In this document: in pieces, positions 30,282-38,846 of the stretch
Layout: each line of letters begins with the position of its first letter
Numbering within the stretch: position 1 is the stretch's first letter
DNA from: Paractinoplanes pyxinae
GTDB lineage: Bacteria; Actinomycetota; Actinomycetes; Mycobacteriales; Micromonosporaceae
Assembly (NCBI RefSeq): GCF_026626335.1
Contig: NZ_JAPNTZ010000007.1
Location: 434,001-498,000 of the forward strand
Length of the DNA: 64,000 nt
Reading direction: 5' to 3'
The notes under the pieces: generated by a model
Database searches by the model: none
What the model saw: only the letters and a program-made list of their open reading frames with translations
Told to the model about the DNA's origin: nothing
Made by a program: the position numbers and the translations under genes

Positions 30282-32246
30282 ATGACCACTGCACGAATCG
30301 AACGACACCACTACGACGTCGTCGTGATCGGGGCCGGCGGCGCCGGTCTGCGCGCGGCCATCGAGGCCCGGCTGGCCGGCAAGCGTACGGCGATCATCTC
30401 GAAGTCCCTGTTCGGCAAGGCCCACACGGTGATGGCCGAGGGCGGCGCGGCCGCGGCCATGGGCAACGTCAACTCGCGTGACAACTGGATGGTCCACTTC
30501 CGCGACACGATGCGCGGCGGCAAGTTCCTGAACAACTTCCGCATGGCTGAGCTGCACGCCAAGGAAGCGCCGGAACGCATCTGGGAACTCGAGACGTACG
30601 GTGCGCTCTTCGACCGTACGAAGGACGGAAAGATCTCGCAGCGCAACTTCGGCGGGCACGAATACCCCCGGCTCGCGCACGTCGGCGACCGCACCGGCCT
30701 CGAGCTGATCCGCACCCTGCAGCAGAAGATCGTCTCGCTGCAGCAGGAGGATTTCGCCGAAACCGGCAACTACGACTCCCGCATCCGGGTCTTCTCCGAG
30801 ACCACGATCACCGAACTGCTGCTCGACGGGAACAAGGTGGCCGGCGCCTTCGGCTACTACCGCGAATCGGGCGAATTCCTCCTGCTCGAGGCGCCGGCCG
30901 TGATCCTGGCGACCGGCGGCGTCGGCCGCAGCTACAAGGTCACCTCGAACAGCTGGGAGTACACGGGCGACGGCCACGCCCTGGCCCTGCGGGCGGGCGC
31001 GACGCTGATCAACATGGAGTTCCTGCAGTTCCATCCGACCGGCATGGTGTGGCCGCCCAGCGTCAAGGGCATCCTGGTCACCGAGTCGGTCCGGGGCGAC
31101 GGCGGCGTGCTGCGCAACAGCGACGGCAAGCGCTTCATGTTCGACTACGTGCCCGACGTGTTCCGCAAGCAATACGCGGATACGGAAGAAGAGGCCGACC
31201 GCTGGTACAACGACCCCGACAACAACCGCCGCCCACCCGAGCTGCTGCCCCGCGACGAGGTCGCCCGGGCCATCAACTCCGAGGTCAAGGCGGGCCGGGG
31301 CACCAAGGCGGGCGGCGTCCTGCTCGACGTCTCGACCCGCATGCCGGCCGAGACGATCACCAAGCGCCTCCCGTCGATGTACCACCAGTTCAAAGAGCTG
31401 GCCGACGTCGACATCACGAAAGAGCCGATGGAGGTCGGCCCCACCTGCCACTACGTGATGGGCGGGGTCGAGGTCGAACCGGACAGCGCGGCCGCCATGG
31501 GCACGGTCGAGGGGCTGTTCGCCGCGGGCGAGGTGTCCGGCGGCATGCACGGCTCCAACCGCCTGGGCGGCAACTCGCTGTCCGACCTGCTGGTCTTCGG
31601 CAAGCGGGCCGGTGAGCACGCCGCGGCGTACACCGACTCGCTGGCCAAGCGGCCCAAGGTGGCCACGTCCGATGTGGAATCGGCGGTGGTCACCGCCCTC
31701 GCACCCCTGGAGAGGCAGGGCGGCGAGAACCCGTACACGCTGCAGCAAGATCTTCAAGCGGTGATGGGCGACCTGGTCGGCATCATCCGGCGGGCGGGGG
31801 AACTGACCGACGCGCTCAAGCGGATCCAGGAGCTCAAGCTGCGCGTGGCCCAGGTCGGCGCGGCCGGCGGCCGGCGCTACAACCCGGGCTGGCACCTCGC
31901 GCTCGACCTGCGCAACATGCTGATCGTCTCGGAGTGCACGGCCAAGGCGGCGCTCGAGCGTGAGGAGTCCCGCGGCGGTCACACCCGCGAGGACTTCCCG
32001 GCCATGAACCCGGACTGGCGCCTGGTCAACCTGGTCTGCTCGCTCGACAATTCGGGCGACGTGCACCTCGAGCGCAAGCCGCTGCCCCGCATGCGCGACG
32101 AGCTGATCCAGCTGTTCGAGCGCACCGAGCTGTCGAAATACCTGACCGAGGACGAACTGACCCAGTTCGACGCGATCGAGGGTCCCAAGGGCGACGCCCG
32201 CGTCCCCGGCGTGCGTACCGACCCCAGCAAGACGGAGGCGAAGTAA
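30282..32246 (+). CDS. sdhA: succinate dehydrogenase flavoprotein subunit
   Basis: 654 residues, ATG 30282 behind GGGGGAGG. FAD-binding Rossmann motif: YDVVVIGAGGAGLRAAIEAR. The flavin-attachment-type segment is SKSLFGKAHTVMAEGGAAAA, and the substrate site is MEFLQFHPTGMVWP with the catalytic Arg region GVLRNSDGKRFMFDYVPD. A second family motif is GLFAAGEVSGGMHGSNRLGG followed by NSLSDLLVFG. It oxidises succinate to fumarate in the TCA cycle on the inner face of the membrane. Length matches the Sdh1 flavoprotein (about 646 residues in mycobacteria). The start of sdhB shares the last base of its stop. Confidence 0.96.
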   Translation: MTTARIERHHYDVVVIGAGGAGLRAAIEARLAGKRTAIISKSLFGKAHTVMAEGGAAAAMGNVNSRDNWMVHFRDTMRGGKFLNNFRMAELHAKEAPERIWELETYGALFDRTKDGKISQRNFGGHEYPRLAHVGDRTGLELIRTLQQKIVSLQQEDFAETGNYDSRIRVFSETTITELLLDGNKVAGAFGYYRESGEFLLLEAPAVILATGGVGRSYKVTSNSWEYTGDGHALALRAGATLINMEFLQFHPTGMVWPPSVKGILVTESVRGDGGVLRNSDGKRFMFDYVPDVFRKQYADTEEEADRWYNDPDNNRRPPELLPRDEVARAINSEVKAGRGTKAGGVLLDVSTRMPAETITKRLPSMYHQFKELADVDITKEPMEVGPTCHYVMGGVEVEPDSAAAMGTVEGLFAAGEVSGGMHGSNRLGGNSLSDLLVFGKRAGEHAAAYTDSLAKRPKVATSDVESAVVTALAPLERQGGENPYTLQQDLQAVMGDLVGIIRRAGELTDALKRIQELKLRVAQVGAAGGRRYNPGWHLALDLRNMLIVSECTAKAALEREESRGGHTREDFPAMNPDWRLVNLVCSLDNSGDVHLERKPLPRMRDELIQLFERTELSKYLTEDELTQFDAIEGPKGDARVPGVRTDPSKTEAK

Positions 32247-33262
32247 TGGGCACCAAGCGTCACTTCCGCGTCTGGCGGGGCGATTCGGCCGGCGGCGACA
32301 TCGAGGACTTCGACGTCGAGGTCAACGAGGGTGAGGTCGTGCTCGACATCATCCACCGGCTGCAGGCGACCCAGACGCCCGACCTGGCCTGCCGGTGGAA
32401 CTGCAAGGCCGGCAAGTGCGGCTCGTGCTCGATGGAGATCAACGGCAAGCCGCGGCTGGGCTGCATGACCCGCATGTCGACGTTCGAAGAGGACGAGACG
32501 GTCACGATCACGCCGCTGCGCACCTTCCCGGTCATCCGCGACCTGGTCACCGACGTGTCCTTCAACTACGAGAAGGCGCGCGAGACCCCGGCCTTCGCGC
32601 CGCCGCCCGGGGTGGCTCCGGGCGACTACCGCATGCAGCAGGTCGACGTCGAGCGCAGCCAAGAGTTCCGCAAGTGCATCGAGTGCTTCCTCTGCCAGAA
32701 CACGTGCCACGTCGTCCGCGACCACGAAGAGAACAAGGCCGCCTTCTCGGGGCCGCGTTACTTCATCCGGGCCGCCGAGCTCGACATGCACCCGCTCGAC
32801 GACCGTGAGGACCGCAAGGAGTACGCCCAGGCCAACCAGGGCATGGGCTACTGCAACATCACCAAGTGCTGCACCGAGGTCTGCCCCGAGCACATCAAGA
32901 TCACCGACAACGCGATCATCCCGATGAAGGAACGCGTGGTCGACCGCCGCTACGACCCGTTGGTCTGGCTCGGCCGCAAGATCTTCCGGCGAGACGAGCT
33001 CGACGGCTCCAACGGCTCGCGGGGCGAGAACATGGCGCCGAGCACCTCGGTCGGTGTCACCGACCTGGCCCAGGGTGGGGCGTTCCCGACCCACCGCGGT
33101 CCCGAGGGTCCCGAGGTGCGTGAGGACGGCAAGATGGACGTCACCGAGGTCACGCTGCCCACCCAGGGTGGTCCGTCACCGTTCGGCGACCAGCAGTTCC
33201 CGTTGCCGTCCGACCGGGTGTCCTATCAGCAGCCCGCACAGCCGCCGGACAACGACCACTGA
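32246..33262 (+). CDS. sdhB: succinate dehydrogenase iron-sulfur subunit with C-terminal extension
   Basis: 338 residues, start in TAATG overlap with sdhA. The plant-type [2Fe-2S] site is CKAGKCGSCSMEINGKPRLG ending in Cys. The [4Fe-4S] and [3Fe-4S] ligands are in CIECFLCQNTCHVV and YCNITKCCTEVCPEH. The usual Sdh1 iron-sulfur protein ends near residue 250. Here about 85 further residues follow, Gly/Pro/acidic and apparently disordered (GVTDLAQGGAFPTHRGPEGP; LPSDRVSYQQPAQPPDNDH). No frameshift is seen, so the extension is a lineage feature. Electrons pass from FAD through the clusters to the membrane subunit. It is the last gene of the operon. Confidence 0.95.
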   Translation: MGTKRHFRVWRGDSAGGDIEDFDVEVNEGEVVLDIIHRLQATQTPDLACRWNCKAGKCGSCSMEINGKPRLGCMTRMSTFEEDETVTITPLRTFPVIRDLVTDVSFNYEKARETPAFAPPPGVAPGDYRMQQVDVERSQEFRKCIECFLCQNTCHVVRDHEENKAAFSGPRYFIRAAELDMHPLDDREDRKEYAQANQGMGYCNITKCCTEVCPEHIKITDNAIIPMKERVVDRRYDPLVWLGRKIFRRDELDGSNGSRGENMAPSTSVGVTDLAQGGAFPTHRGPEGPEVREDGKMDVTEVTLPTQGGPSPFGDQQFPLPSDRVSYQQPAQPPDNDH

Positions 33263-34039
33263 TCAGCCGCGCCGGTCGTCGATGTCACCGTCGGCGGCCG
33301 GCGCGCCGTCGTTCCGCAACCACATCTCCAGCCCGTCGAGCAGGCGTTCCAGGCCGAAGGCGTACGTCTCCTCGAGCACCTGGTCCGGGTCGTTGCGCAT
33401 GGGCCCGGTCTCTTTGCGCCACTTCTCGTAGTTCGGGTTGTCGGGCGCGAGCCGTTCCAGATAGGGCTCGACGTCCTCGGCCACCTCTTCCCACGTCTTG
33501 CCCGTCCGCTTCATGGCCGACTTGATCGCCGCCTCGGACGTCGCCGAACCGATCGCGTGCGCATTCAGCAACGCGGTGGCGTGCGACAACGGCATCCCGC
33601 TGAAGCCCGCCGCAGTGAACAGCGTGACGAGCCGCTCGCCCATACGCATCGCGTTGGGCCCCAGCGTCGGATGCAGGCCGAGCAGGCCGATCACCCAGGG
33701 GTGCCGCAGCAGCGCCGACCGCATGCCGTTGGCGCTAATCGAGGCGCCCATCCGCCAGGTCGTGTCGCCCGGCTCGGGCACGTAGACCTCGCCCAGCACC
33801 TCGTCGACGGCCAGCTCGAGCAGCTCGTCCTTGTTCGCCACGTGCCAGTAGAGCGACGTCGCGCCCGACCCGAGCTTGGTGCCCAGCCGCCGCATGCTGA
33901 GCCCGGCCGGCCCTTCGGCGTCGAGCAGGTCGATCGCCGCGCGGACGATCTGCTCACGGCTCAGCGAGGGCTGACCGGTCTGGGCCCGGGGCGGCTTCAG
34001 CCACACGGAGCCCGTGAAGCTGTCGGAGCTGGATGACAT
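33263..34039 (-). CDS. TetR/AcrR-family repressor of the adjacent MFS exporter
   Basis: 258 residues. DNA-binding domain: QPSLSREQIVRAAIDLLDAE, GPAGLSMRRLGTKLGSGATS, LYWHVANKDELLELAVDEVL, which is the TetR-class helix-turn-helix with the LYWHVxNKxEL motif. The C-terminal domain resembles TetR_C (FTAAGFSGMPLSHATALLNA). It diverges from a 14-helix drug exporter across 86 bases that contain inverted half-sites GTGTTCGA/GTGTGCGA/CGAACAC, a typical drug-inducible repressor/exporter pair. Stop codon directly abuts that of sdhB. Confidence 0.9.
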   Translation of the reverse strand: MSSSSDSFTGSVWLKPPRAQTGQPSLSREQIVRAAIDLLDAEGPAGLSMRRLGTKLGSGATSLYWHVANKDELLELAVDEVLGEVYVPEPGDTTWRMGASISANGMRSALLRHPWVIGLLGLHPTLGPNAMRMGERLVTLFTAAGFSGMPLSHATALLNAHAIGSATSEAAIKSAMKRTGKTWEEVAEDVEPYLERLAPDNPNYEKWRKETGPMRNDPDQVLEETYAFGLERLLDGLEMWLRNDGAPAADGDIDDRRG

Positions 34040-34066
34040 ACGCCCATCCTAAAGTGGCTCGCACAG

Positions 34067-34112
34067 TGTTCGAGGCTACTGGTACGGTGTGCGAGCCAAT
34101 CGAACACCGTAC
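34067..34112. promoter_or_regulatory. TetR operator region between regulator and exporter
   Basis: GTACGGTGTGCG (34082-34093) and CGAACACCGTAC (34101-34112) form an inverted repeat, 11 of 12 pairs, gap 7. A third half-site GTGTTCGA lies at 34067-34074. Placement in the divergent promoter region next to a TetR gene makes it the likely operator for both genes. Confidence 0.65.
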
Positions 34113-34125
34113 GAGAGAGGCCGTC

Positions 34126-35640
34126 ATGACGGAGCGCAACCCTCGGCGCTGGCTGATCCTCGGCGTGCTGTGCCTGAGCCTGCTGGTGGTCGTCGTCGAC
34201 AACATGGTGCTCAACATCGCGATCCCGTCGCTGATCCGCGACCTGGGCGCGAGCACCGCCGAAATCCAGTGGATCATCGACGCGTACATCCTGGTCTTCG
34301 CCGGCCTTCTGCTCACCGCGGGCAGCCTGTCGGACCGCCACGGCCGCCGCCGCGGCCTGGTGATCGGCCTGATCGTCTTCGGCGGCGCCTCGGTGCTGGC
34401 CACGCTCTGCCGGACGCCGGAACAACTGATCGCCGTACGCGGCCTGATGGGTGTCGGCGCCGCGTTCCTCATGCCGGGCACGCTCTCGATCCTCACCACG
34501 GTCTTCGCCGAGGACGAGCGCAAGAAGGCCATCGCCATCTGGAGCTCGGTGCTCATGCTGGGCGCCCTGGGCGGGCCCAGCCTGGGCGGCCTGCTGCTCG
34601 AGCACTTCTGGTGGGGATCGATCTTCCTGCTCAACGTGCCGATCGCGATCCTCGGCATCGTGGCCGCGCTGGCCGTCATCCCCGAGTCGCGCGGGCACGC
34701 CAACCGGCCCGACCTGCTGGGCGCGCTGCTCTCGATGATCGGCATGACGGCCCTGGTGTGGGGCGTCATCAACTCGGCCCAGGGCGGCTGGGGCTCGGGC
34801 TCCACCATCGGCGGCTTCGTGGTCGCGGCCGTGGCGCTGACCGCCTTCGCCCTGTGGGAACGCAGGGTCGCCGAGCCGATGCTGCCACTCACGCTGTTCC
34901 GCAACCGCAACTTCGCCGGGGCCAGCCTGTCGATCGTCCTGCTCTCCTTCTCGGCCGGCGGCGTGCTGCTCGCCCTGACGCAATACCTGCAGTTCGTGCT
35001 GGGCTACGAGCCCCTCAAGGCCGGCACCGCCTTCATCCCGATGATCGTCACCGCCATGATCTTCAACGGAGTTGGCGTCGTCGTCGACAAGAAGTTCGGC
35101 ACCCGCACCGCCCTGGCCGGCGGCCTGCTGCTCATGGCGGGCGGCTTCGGCATCCTCGCCTCGCTTTCCCCGGGCGACGGCTACCTCAAGCTGGCCTTCG
35201 CGCTGGTCGTGATGGGCATGGGCAGCGGCACGGCCGGGCCCGCCGCCTACGGCACGCTGATGGGCGCGCTGCCGCCCGAGCGGGTCGGCGTCGGCTCCGC
35301 GGTGAACGACACCGTGCAGCAGGTGGGGACGGCGTTGAGCGTCGCGGTGCTCGGCAGCGTGCTTACCGCCACCTATCGCGCCGCCATGCCGGCCGACGTG
35401 GTGGGCCAGGCCCGCGACTCGATCGGCGACGCCCTGCGCATCGCGTCCGCCACGGGAGACGCCGGCCTGGCCCGGGTCGCGCAGGATTCGTTCGTCTCGG
35501 CCATCGCCTCCACCTCCCTCATCGGTGTCATCGGCGGCGTCGTGGCGGCCGTCGTGGCCATCGCCGTCCTGCGGCCGAAGCCGCCCGCGGACCCCGCTGC
35601 AGATGCCGCGCCGGAACCGGAGTCGCAACTGGCCGCCTGA
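34126..35640 (+). CDS. DHA2-type MFS drug exporter
   Basis: 504 residues, ATG 34126 behind GAGAGAGG. It has about 14 membrane helices and the DHA2 signatures: motif D1-like LCLSLLVVVVDNMVLNIAIP, motif A LLTAGSLSDRHGRRRGLVIG, and motif C-like LMLGALGGPSLGGLLLEHFW. It is a proton-driven antiporter of the EmrB/QacA type exporting hydrophobic or cationic compounds. The divergent TetR gene and operator imply induction by a substrate. The C-terminus is acidic and cytoplasmic. Confidence 0.92.
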   Translation: MTERNPRRWLILGVLCLSLLVVVVDNMVLNIAIPSLIRDLGASTAEIQWIIDAYILVFAGLLLTAGSLSDRHGRRRGLVIGLIVFGGASVLATLCRTPEQLIAVRGLMGVGAAFLMPGTLSILTTVFAEDERKKAIAIWSSVLMLGALGGPSLGGLLLEHFWWGSIFLLNVPIAILGIVAALAVIPESRGHANRPDLLGALLSMIGMTALVWGVINSAQGGWGSGSTIGGFVVAAVALTAFALWERRVAEPMLPLTLFRNRNFAGASLSIVLLSFSAGGVLLALTQYLQFVLGYEPLKAGTAFIPMIVTAMIFNGVGVVVDKKFGTRTALAGGLLLMAGGFGILASLSPGDGYLKLAFALVVMGMGSGTAGPAAYGTLMGALPPERVGVGSAVNDTVQQVGTALSVAVLGSVLTATYRAAMPADVVGQARDSIGDALRIASATGDAGLARVAQDSFVSAIASTSLIGVIGGVVAAVVAIAVLRPKPPADPAADAAPEPESQLAA

Positions 35641-35678
35641 GACCGCCGATCTTCGAACAGCCGTACTAACATGGCGGC

Positions 35679-36326
35679 ATGACCAGCACCTACCAGCCAT
35701 CGATGTTCGACCTGAGCGGCGACGCCGGGGGCGCGAGTGCCCCCGGCGCCGGCGATCTCGCGGGTCACATCCAGCGCCACCAGCTGACCGCCGGCGCGTG
35801 GGTCGATGTGCTGCCCGGCTGGCTGCACGGGTCCGACGCGGTCTTCGAGGCCCTGCTCGGCATCGACTGGCGGGCCGACCGCCGGCAGATGTACGACAAC
35901 GTCGTCGACGTCCCCCGCCTGCTGCGCTGGTTCGGCGGCGACGAAGAGCTGCCTCACCCCGCTTTGACCGAGGCGAAGGCCAAGCTCAATACCCACTACG
36001 CCGCCGAGCTGGGCGAAGAGTTCATCACCGCCGGCATGTGCCTGTATCGCGACGGCCGCGACAGCGTGGCCTGGCACGGCGACACCATCGGCCGCTCGGC
36101 CCGCCACGACACGATGGTCGCCATCGTCTCGCTGGGCTCCCCGCGCCATCTCTCGCTGCGCCCGCGGGCCGGCGGGCACGACACGCTCCGCTTCCCGCTC
36201 GGTCACGGCGACCTGATCGTCATGGGCGGCTCCTGCCAGCGCACGTGGGAACACGCGATCCTCAAGACGGCCAAACCCGTCGGCCCGCGCATCAGCGTCC
36301 AGTTCCGCCCGGCCGGCGTCGCCTGA
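35679..36326 (+). CDS. AlkB-like 2-oxoglutarate/Fe(II) dioxygenase
   Basis: 215 residues. Iron ligands are readable: His133 and Asp135 in SVAWHGDTIGRSARHD and His192 in RTWEHAILK. The 2-oxoglutarate-binding Arg is in RISVQFRP. The N-terminal part (SMFDLSGDAGG; WVDVLPGWLHGSDAVFEALL) matches the bacterial alkylated-DNA-repair AlkB subgroup. It would remove alkyl groups oxidatively from bases. It follows the MFS gene by 38 bases on the same strand but probably has its own promoter. Alkylation-repair genes also occur at 61.8-63.8 kb. Confidence 0.9.
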   Translation: MTSTYQPSMFDLSGDAGGASAPGAGDLAGHIQRHQLTAGAWVDVLPGWLHGSDAVFEALLGIDWRADRRQMYDNVVDVPRLLRWFGGDEELPHPALTEAKAKLNTHYAAELGEEFITAGMCLYRDGRDSVAWHGDTIGRSARHDTMVAIVSLGSPRHLSLRPRAGGHDTLRFPLGHGDLIVMGGSCQRTWEHAILKTAKPVGPRISVQFRPAGVA

Positions 36327-36423
36327 GTCTGGTTCCGCGCCCCTAGCAAAGGGTCGGGCCGGAGCGCCCGAATCACTCGTCGGCGTGCGATAAACGTCGA
36401 TGGAAACAACTTGGAAACAGGCG

Positions 36424-36462
36424 GTTGACGTGCACGCCGAGAAAGTTACACTGCCAGTGTAA
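36424..36462 (+). promoter_or_regulatory. promoter with palindromic operator for the liv/acyl-CoA operon
   Basis: TTGACG (36424-36429) and TACACT (36447-36452) are exactly 17 bases apart. A perfect palindrome TTACACTG-C-CAGTGTAA (36446-36462) covers the -10 element. It lies 84 bases before livG. A TetR-type protein bound here would block transcription; the TetR gene closing the operon (44866) is the natural candidate. Confidence 0.75.
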
Positions 36463-36545
36463 ATAGTTGACCAACCTGCTCCACAGAGGACGAACGGTGT
36501 CTTCGTTCGCCCTGGCCATCCCGCCGCCCCCGAGCCGAGGTGACC

Positions 36546-37262
36546 ATGTCAACGGAACCGCCAGACGACACCGATCAGGGCCTGGCCCTGCACCACATCA
36601 CCGTCCGCTTCGGAGGGTTGCTCGCCCTCGACGACGTCTCCCTGCAGGTCGCCCCCGGGCGCGTCGTCGGGATCATCGGGCCCAACGGCGCCGGCAAGAC
36701 CACCCTCTTCAACGTCATCTGCGGGTTCGTCGGCCCGCAGTCCGGCTCGCTCACGCTCGACGGCAAGCCGTTCCGCCCGCGCCCGCACCACCTGACCCGT
36801 CGCGGCATCGCCCGCACCCTGCAGGGGGTGGGCCAGTTCGGCGGCATGACAGTTCTCGAGAACGTGCTGGTCGGGGCCCGATCCCGCAAGGCCGAGGCGG
36901 ACGCCTGGGCCGCCCTGGAGCGCTGCGGCGTCGCCGAGCACGCCCGGGCGCTGCCGGGTTCGCTGCCGTACGCGAAACGCAAACGCGTCGAACTGGCCCG
37001 GGCCCTGGCCTCCAAGCCACGCATCCTCATGCTCGACGAGCCGGCCGGTGGCCTCGACACCGAAGAAATCCGCTGGCTGGCCGAGCTGATCCAGGGAGCG
37101 CAGACCACCGTGCTGCTGGTCGAGCACCACATGGAGCTGGTCATGTCGGTCTGCGACGAGATCCTGGTTCTCGACTTCGGCAAGCCCATCGCGCTGGGCA
37201 CCCCGGGCGAGATCCGCACCAACGAAAAGGTCGCCGAGGCCTACCTGGGGGCGGCCGCATGA
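36546..37262 (+). CDS. livG: LIV-type ABC transporter ATP-binding protein LivG
   Basis: 238 residues, ATG 36546 five bases after CCGAGG. Walker A: IGPNGAGKTTLFNVICGFVG. The ABC signature loop is degenerate (LPYAKRKRVELARALASKPR) as is common in LivG, and Walker B is ILMLDEPAGGLD. H-loop: LLVEHHMELVMSVCDEILVL. It is one of two ATPases of a branched-chain-amino-acid-type (HAAT) importer; the genes for the second ATPase, two permeases and binding protein follow with overlaps. It is first in the operon behind the palindrome-controlled promoter. Confidence 0.93.
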   Translation: MSTEPPDDTDQGLALHHITVRFGGLLALDDVSLQVAPGRVVGIIGPNGAGKTTLFNVICGFVGPQSGSLTLDGKPFRPRPHHLTRRGIARTLQGVGQFGGMTVLENVLVGARSRKAEADAWAALERCGVAEHARALPGSLPYAKRKRVELARALASKPRILMLDEPAGGLDTEEIRWLAELIQGAQTTVLLVEHHMELVMSVCDEILVLDFGKPIALGTPGEIRTNEKVAEAYLGAAA

Positions 37263-37963
37263 GCGCGCTGCTCGAGGTCGAGGGCCTTACCGCCGGCTAC
37301 GGCGCCGCGCCCGTGCTGCACGACGTCAGCCTGACCGTCCAACCGGGAGAGATTGTCGCCGTTCTCGGGGCCAACGGCGCCGGCAAGTCGACCCTTCTGC
37401 GTACGCTGTCCGGCCTCCTGCCTGCCTCGAGCGGCCGCATCACGTTCGACGGCCAGGATCTGCGCGGCATCCGGGTCGAGCGCATGGTCCACCATGGCCT
37501 CGCTCACGTGCCCGAGGGCCGCGGCGTCGTCACCGAGCTCACGGTCGACGAGAACCTGCGCCTCGGCGGACTCTGGCGGAAGCCGCAACCGTCGCTGGAG
37601 CCGATCTACGAGCTGTTCCCCCGCCTGGCCGAACGTCGCAGCCACCTCGGCCATCAGCTCTCCGGGGGCGAACGCCAGATGCTCGCGATCGGCCGGGCCC
37701 TGGCCGCGCAGCCCCGGCTGCTGCTGCTCGACGAGCCCTCGCTGGGCCTGGCCCCCAAGATCACCGCTCAGATCATGGCCCTGCTGCGCGATCTGCGTGA
37801 CCGCACCGGCCTGGCCGTCCTGCTGGTCGAGCAGAACGTCCGCAGCGCGCTCTCGATCGCCGATCAGGGAGTCGTGCTGTCACTGGGCCGCATCGTCACC
37901 CGGCACGACGCCGCGACGCTCGTCGACGACGCCGACCTCCGGCACGCCTACCTGGGGTTCTGA
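37259..37963 (+). CDS. livF: LIV-type ABC transporter ATP-binding protein LivF
   Basis: 234 residues, ATG overlapping livG stop. Walker A: VLGANGAGKSTLLRTLSGLL. Signature: HQLSGGERQMLAIGRALAAQ. Walker B: LLLLDEPSLGLAPKIT. The segment HVPEGRGVVTELTVDENLRL is the LivF-type Q-loop region. It forms the ATPase heterodimer with LivG on the cytoplasmic face. Its complete motifs contrast with the weak signature of LivG. livH begins one base after its stop. Confidence 0.94.
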   Translation: MSALLEVEGLTAGYGAAPVLHDVSLTVQPGEIVAVLGANGAGKSTLLRTLSGLLPASSGRITFDGQDLRGIRVERMVHHGLAHVPEGRGVVTELTVDENLRLGGLWRKPQPSLEPIYELFPRLAERRSHLGHQLSGGERQMLAIGRALAAQPRLLLLDEPSLGLAPKITAQIMALLRDLRDRTGLAVLLVEQNVRSALSIADQGVVLSLGRIVTRHDAATLVDDADLRHAYLGF

Positions 37964-37964
37964 C

Positions 37965-38846
37965 ATGGACCGTTTCCTGTTCCTGACCTTCGACGGCCTC
38001 AGCCGGGGCGCCGTCTACGCGGCGTTCGCGCTGGCCCTGGTGCTGATCTGGCGGGCCACCCGGATAGTCAACTTCGCCCAGGGCGCGATGGCGGTGGCCA
38101 CGGCGTACGTGGCCTATTCGGTGTCCGACGCGACCGGCTCGTACTGGCTCGGCTTCATCGTCGCGCTGGTCGCCGGACTACTTCTGGGCGCAGGCGTCGA
38201 GCGGGTCGTGATGCGCTTCGTCGACCACTCCTCGCCGCTCAACGGCGTGGTCGTCGCCCTCGGGCTCGTGCTGATCATCCAGGGCGTGCTCGGCATGATC
38301 TACGGCAACGAGTTCCGGCCGGCCACCGCCCCGTTCAGCCGGGACGCGTTCGAGATCGGCGGCGTCGCCCTGCTCTCGCGGTACGACCTGTTCGTCTTCG
38401 CCGCGGTGGGCGCGGTGGTCGTGCTTCTCACCCTTCTTTTCACCCGTACGCCGACCGGCCTGCGCATGCGGGCGGCGGCCTTCGCTCCCGACGTCTCGCG
38501 CCTGCTGGGGGTGCCGGTCGGCGGCATGCTCACGCTCGGCTGGGCCCTCGCCGCCGCGGTCGGCTCGCTGGCCGGGATGCTGGTCATCCCCACCGAACTG
38601 GGGCTGCACCCGACCGCCATGGACATCGTCTTCATCTCCGCGTTCACGGCGGCCGTGGTCGGCGGCCTCGACAGCCCGATCGGCTCGGTGCTCGGCGGCC
38701 TGATGGTGGGCCTGCTGCTCTCGTACATCAGCGGCTACCTCGGCGCCACGGTCGCTCCGATGGCCGTGCTGGCCCTGCTCGTGGTGGTTCTGCTGAGCCG
38801 TCCCGACGGCCTCTTCTCCCGACGAGCGAAAGCGAGGACAGCATGA
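37965..38846 (+). CDS. livH: LIV-type ABC transporter permease LivH
   Basis: 293 residues. About eight membrane helices; the N-terminal LSRGAVYAAFALALVLIWRA and RIVNFAQGAMAVATAYVAYS, and GGLDSPIGSVLGGLMVGLLL near the C-terminus, are conserved in LivH permeases. The cytoplasmic coupling loop for the ATPases includes TPTGLRMRAAAFAPDVSRLL. The substrate is not branched-chain amino acids by necessity; HAAT importers also carry amides, aromatic acids, urea and short acids. It is coupled to livM by overlap. Confidence 0.93.
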   Translation: MDRFLFLTFDGLSRGAVYAAFALALVLIWRATRIVNFAQGAMAVATAYVAYSVSDATGSYWLGFIVALVAGLLLGAGVERVVMRFVDHSSPLNGVVVALGLVLIIQGVLGMIYGNEFRPATAPFSRDAFEIGGVALLSRYDLFVFAAVGAVVVLLTLLFTRTPTGLRMRAAAFAPDVSRLLGVPVGGMLTLGWALAAAVGSLAGMLVIPTELGLHPTAMDIVFISAFTAAVVGGLDSPIGSVLGGLMVGLLLSYISGYLGATVAPMAVLALLVVVLLSRPDGLFSRRAKARTA

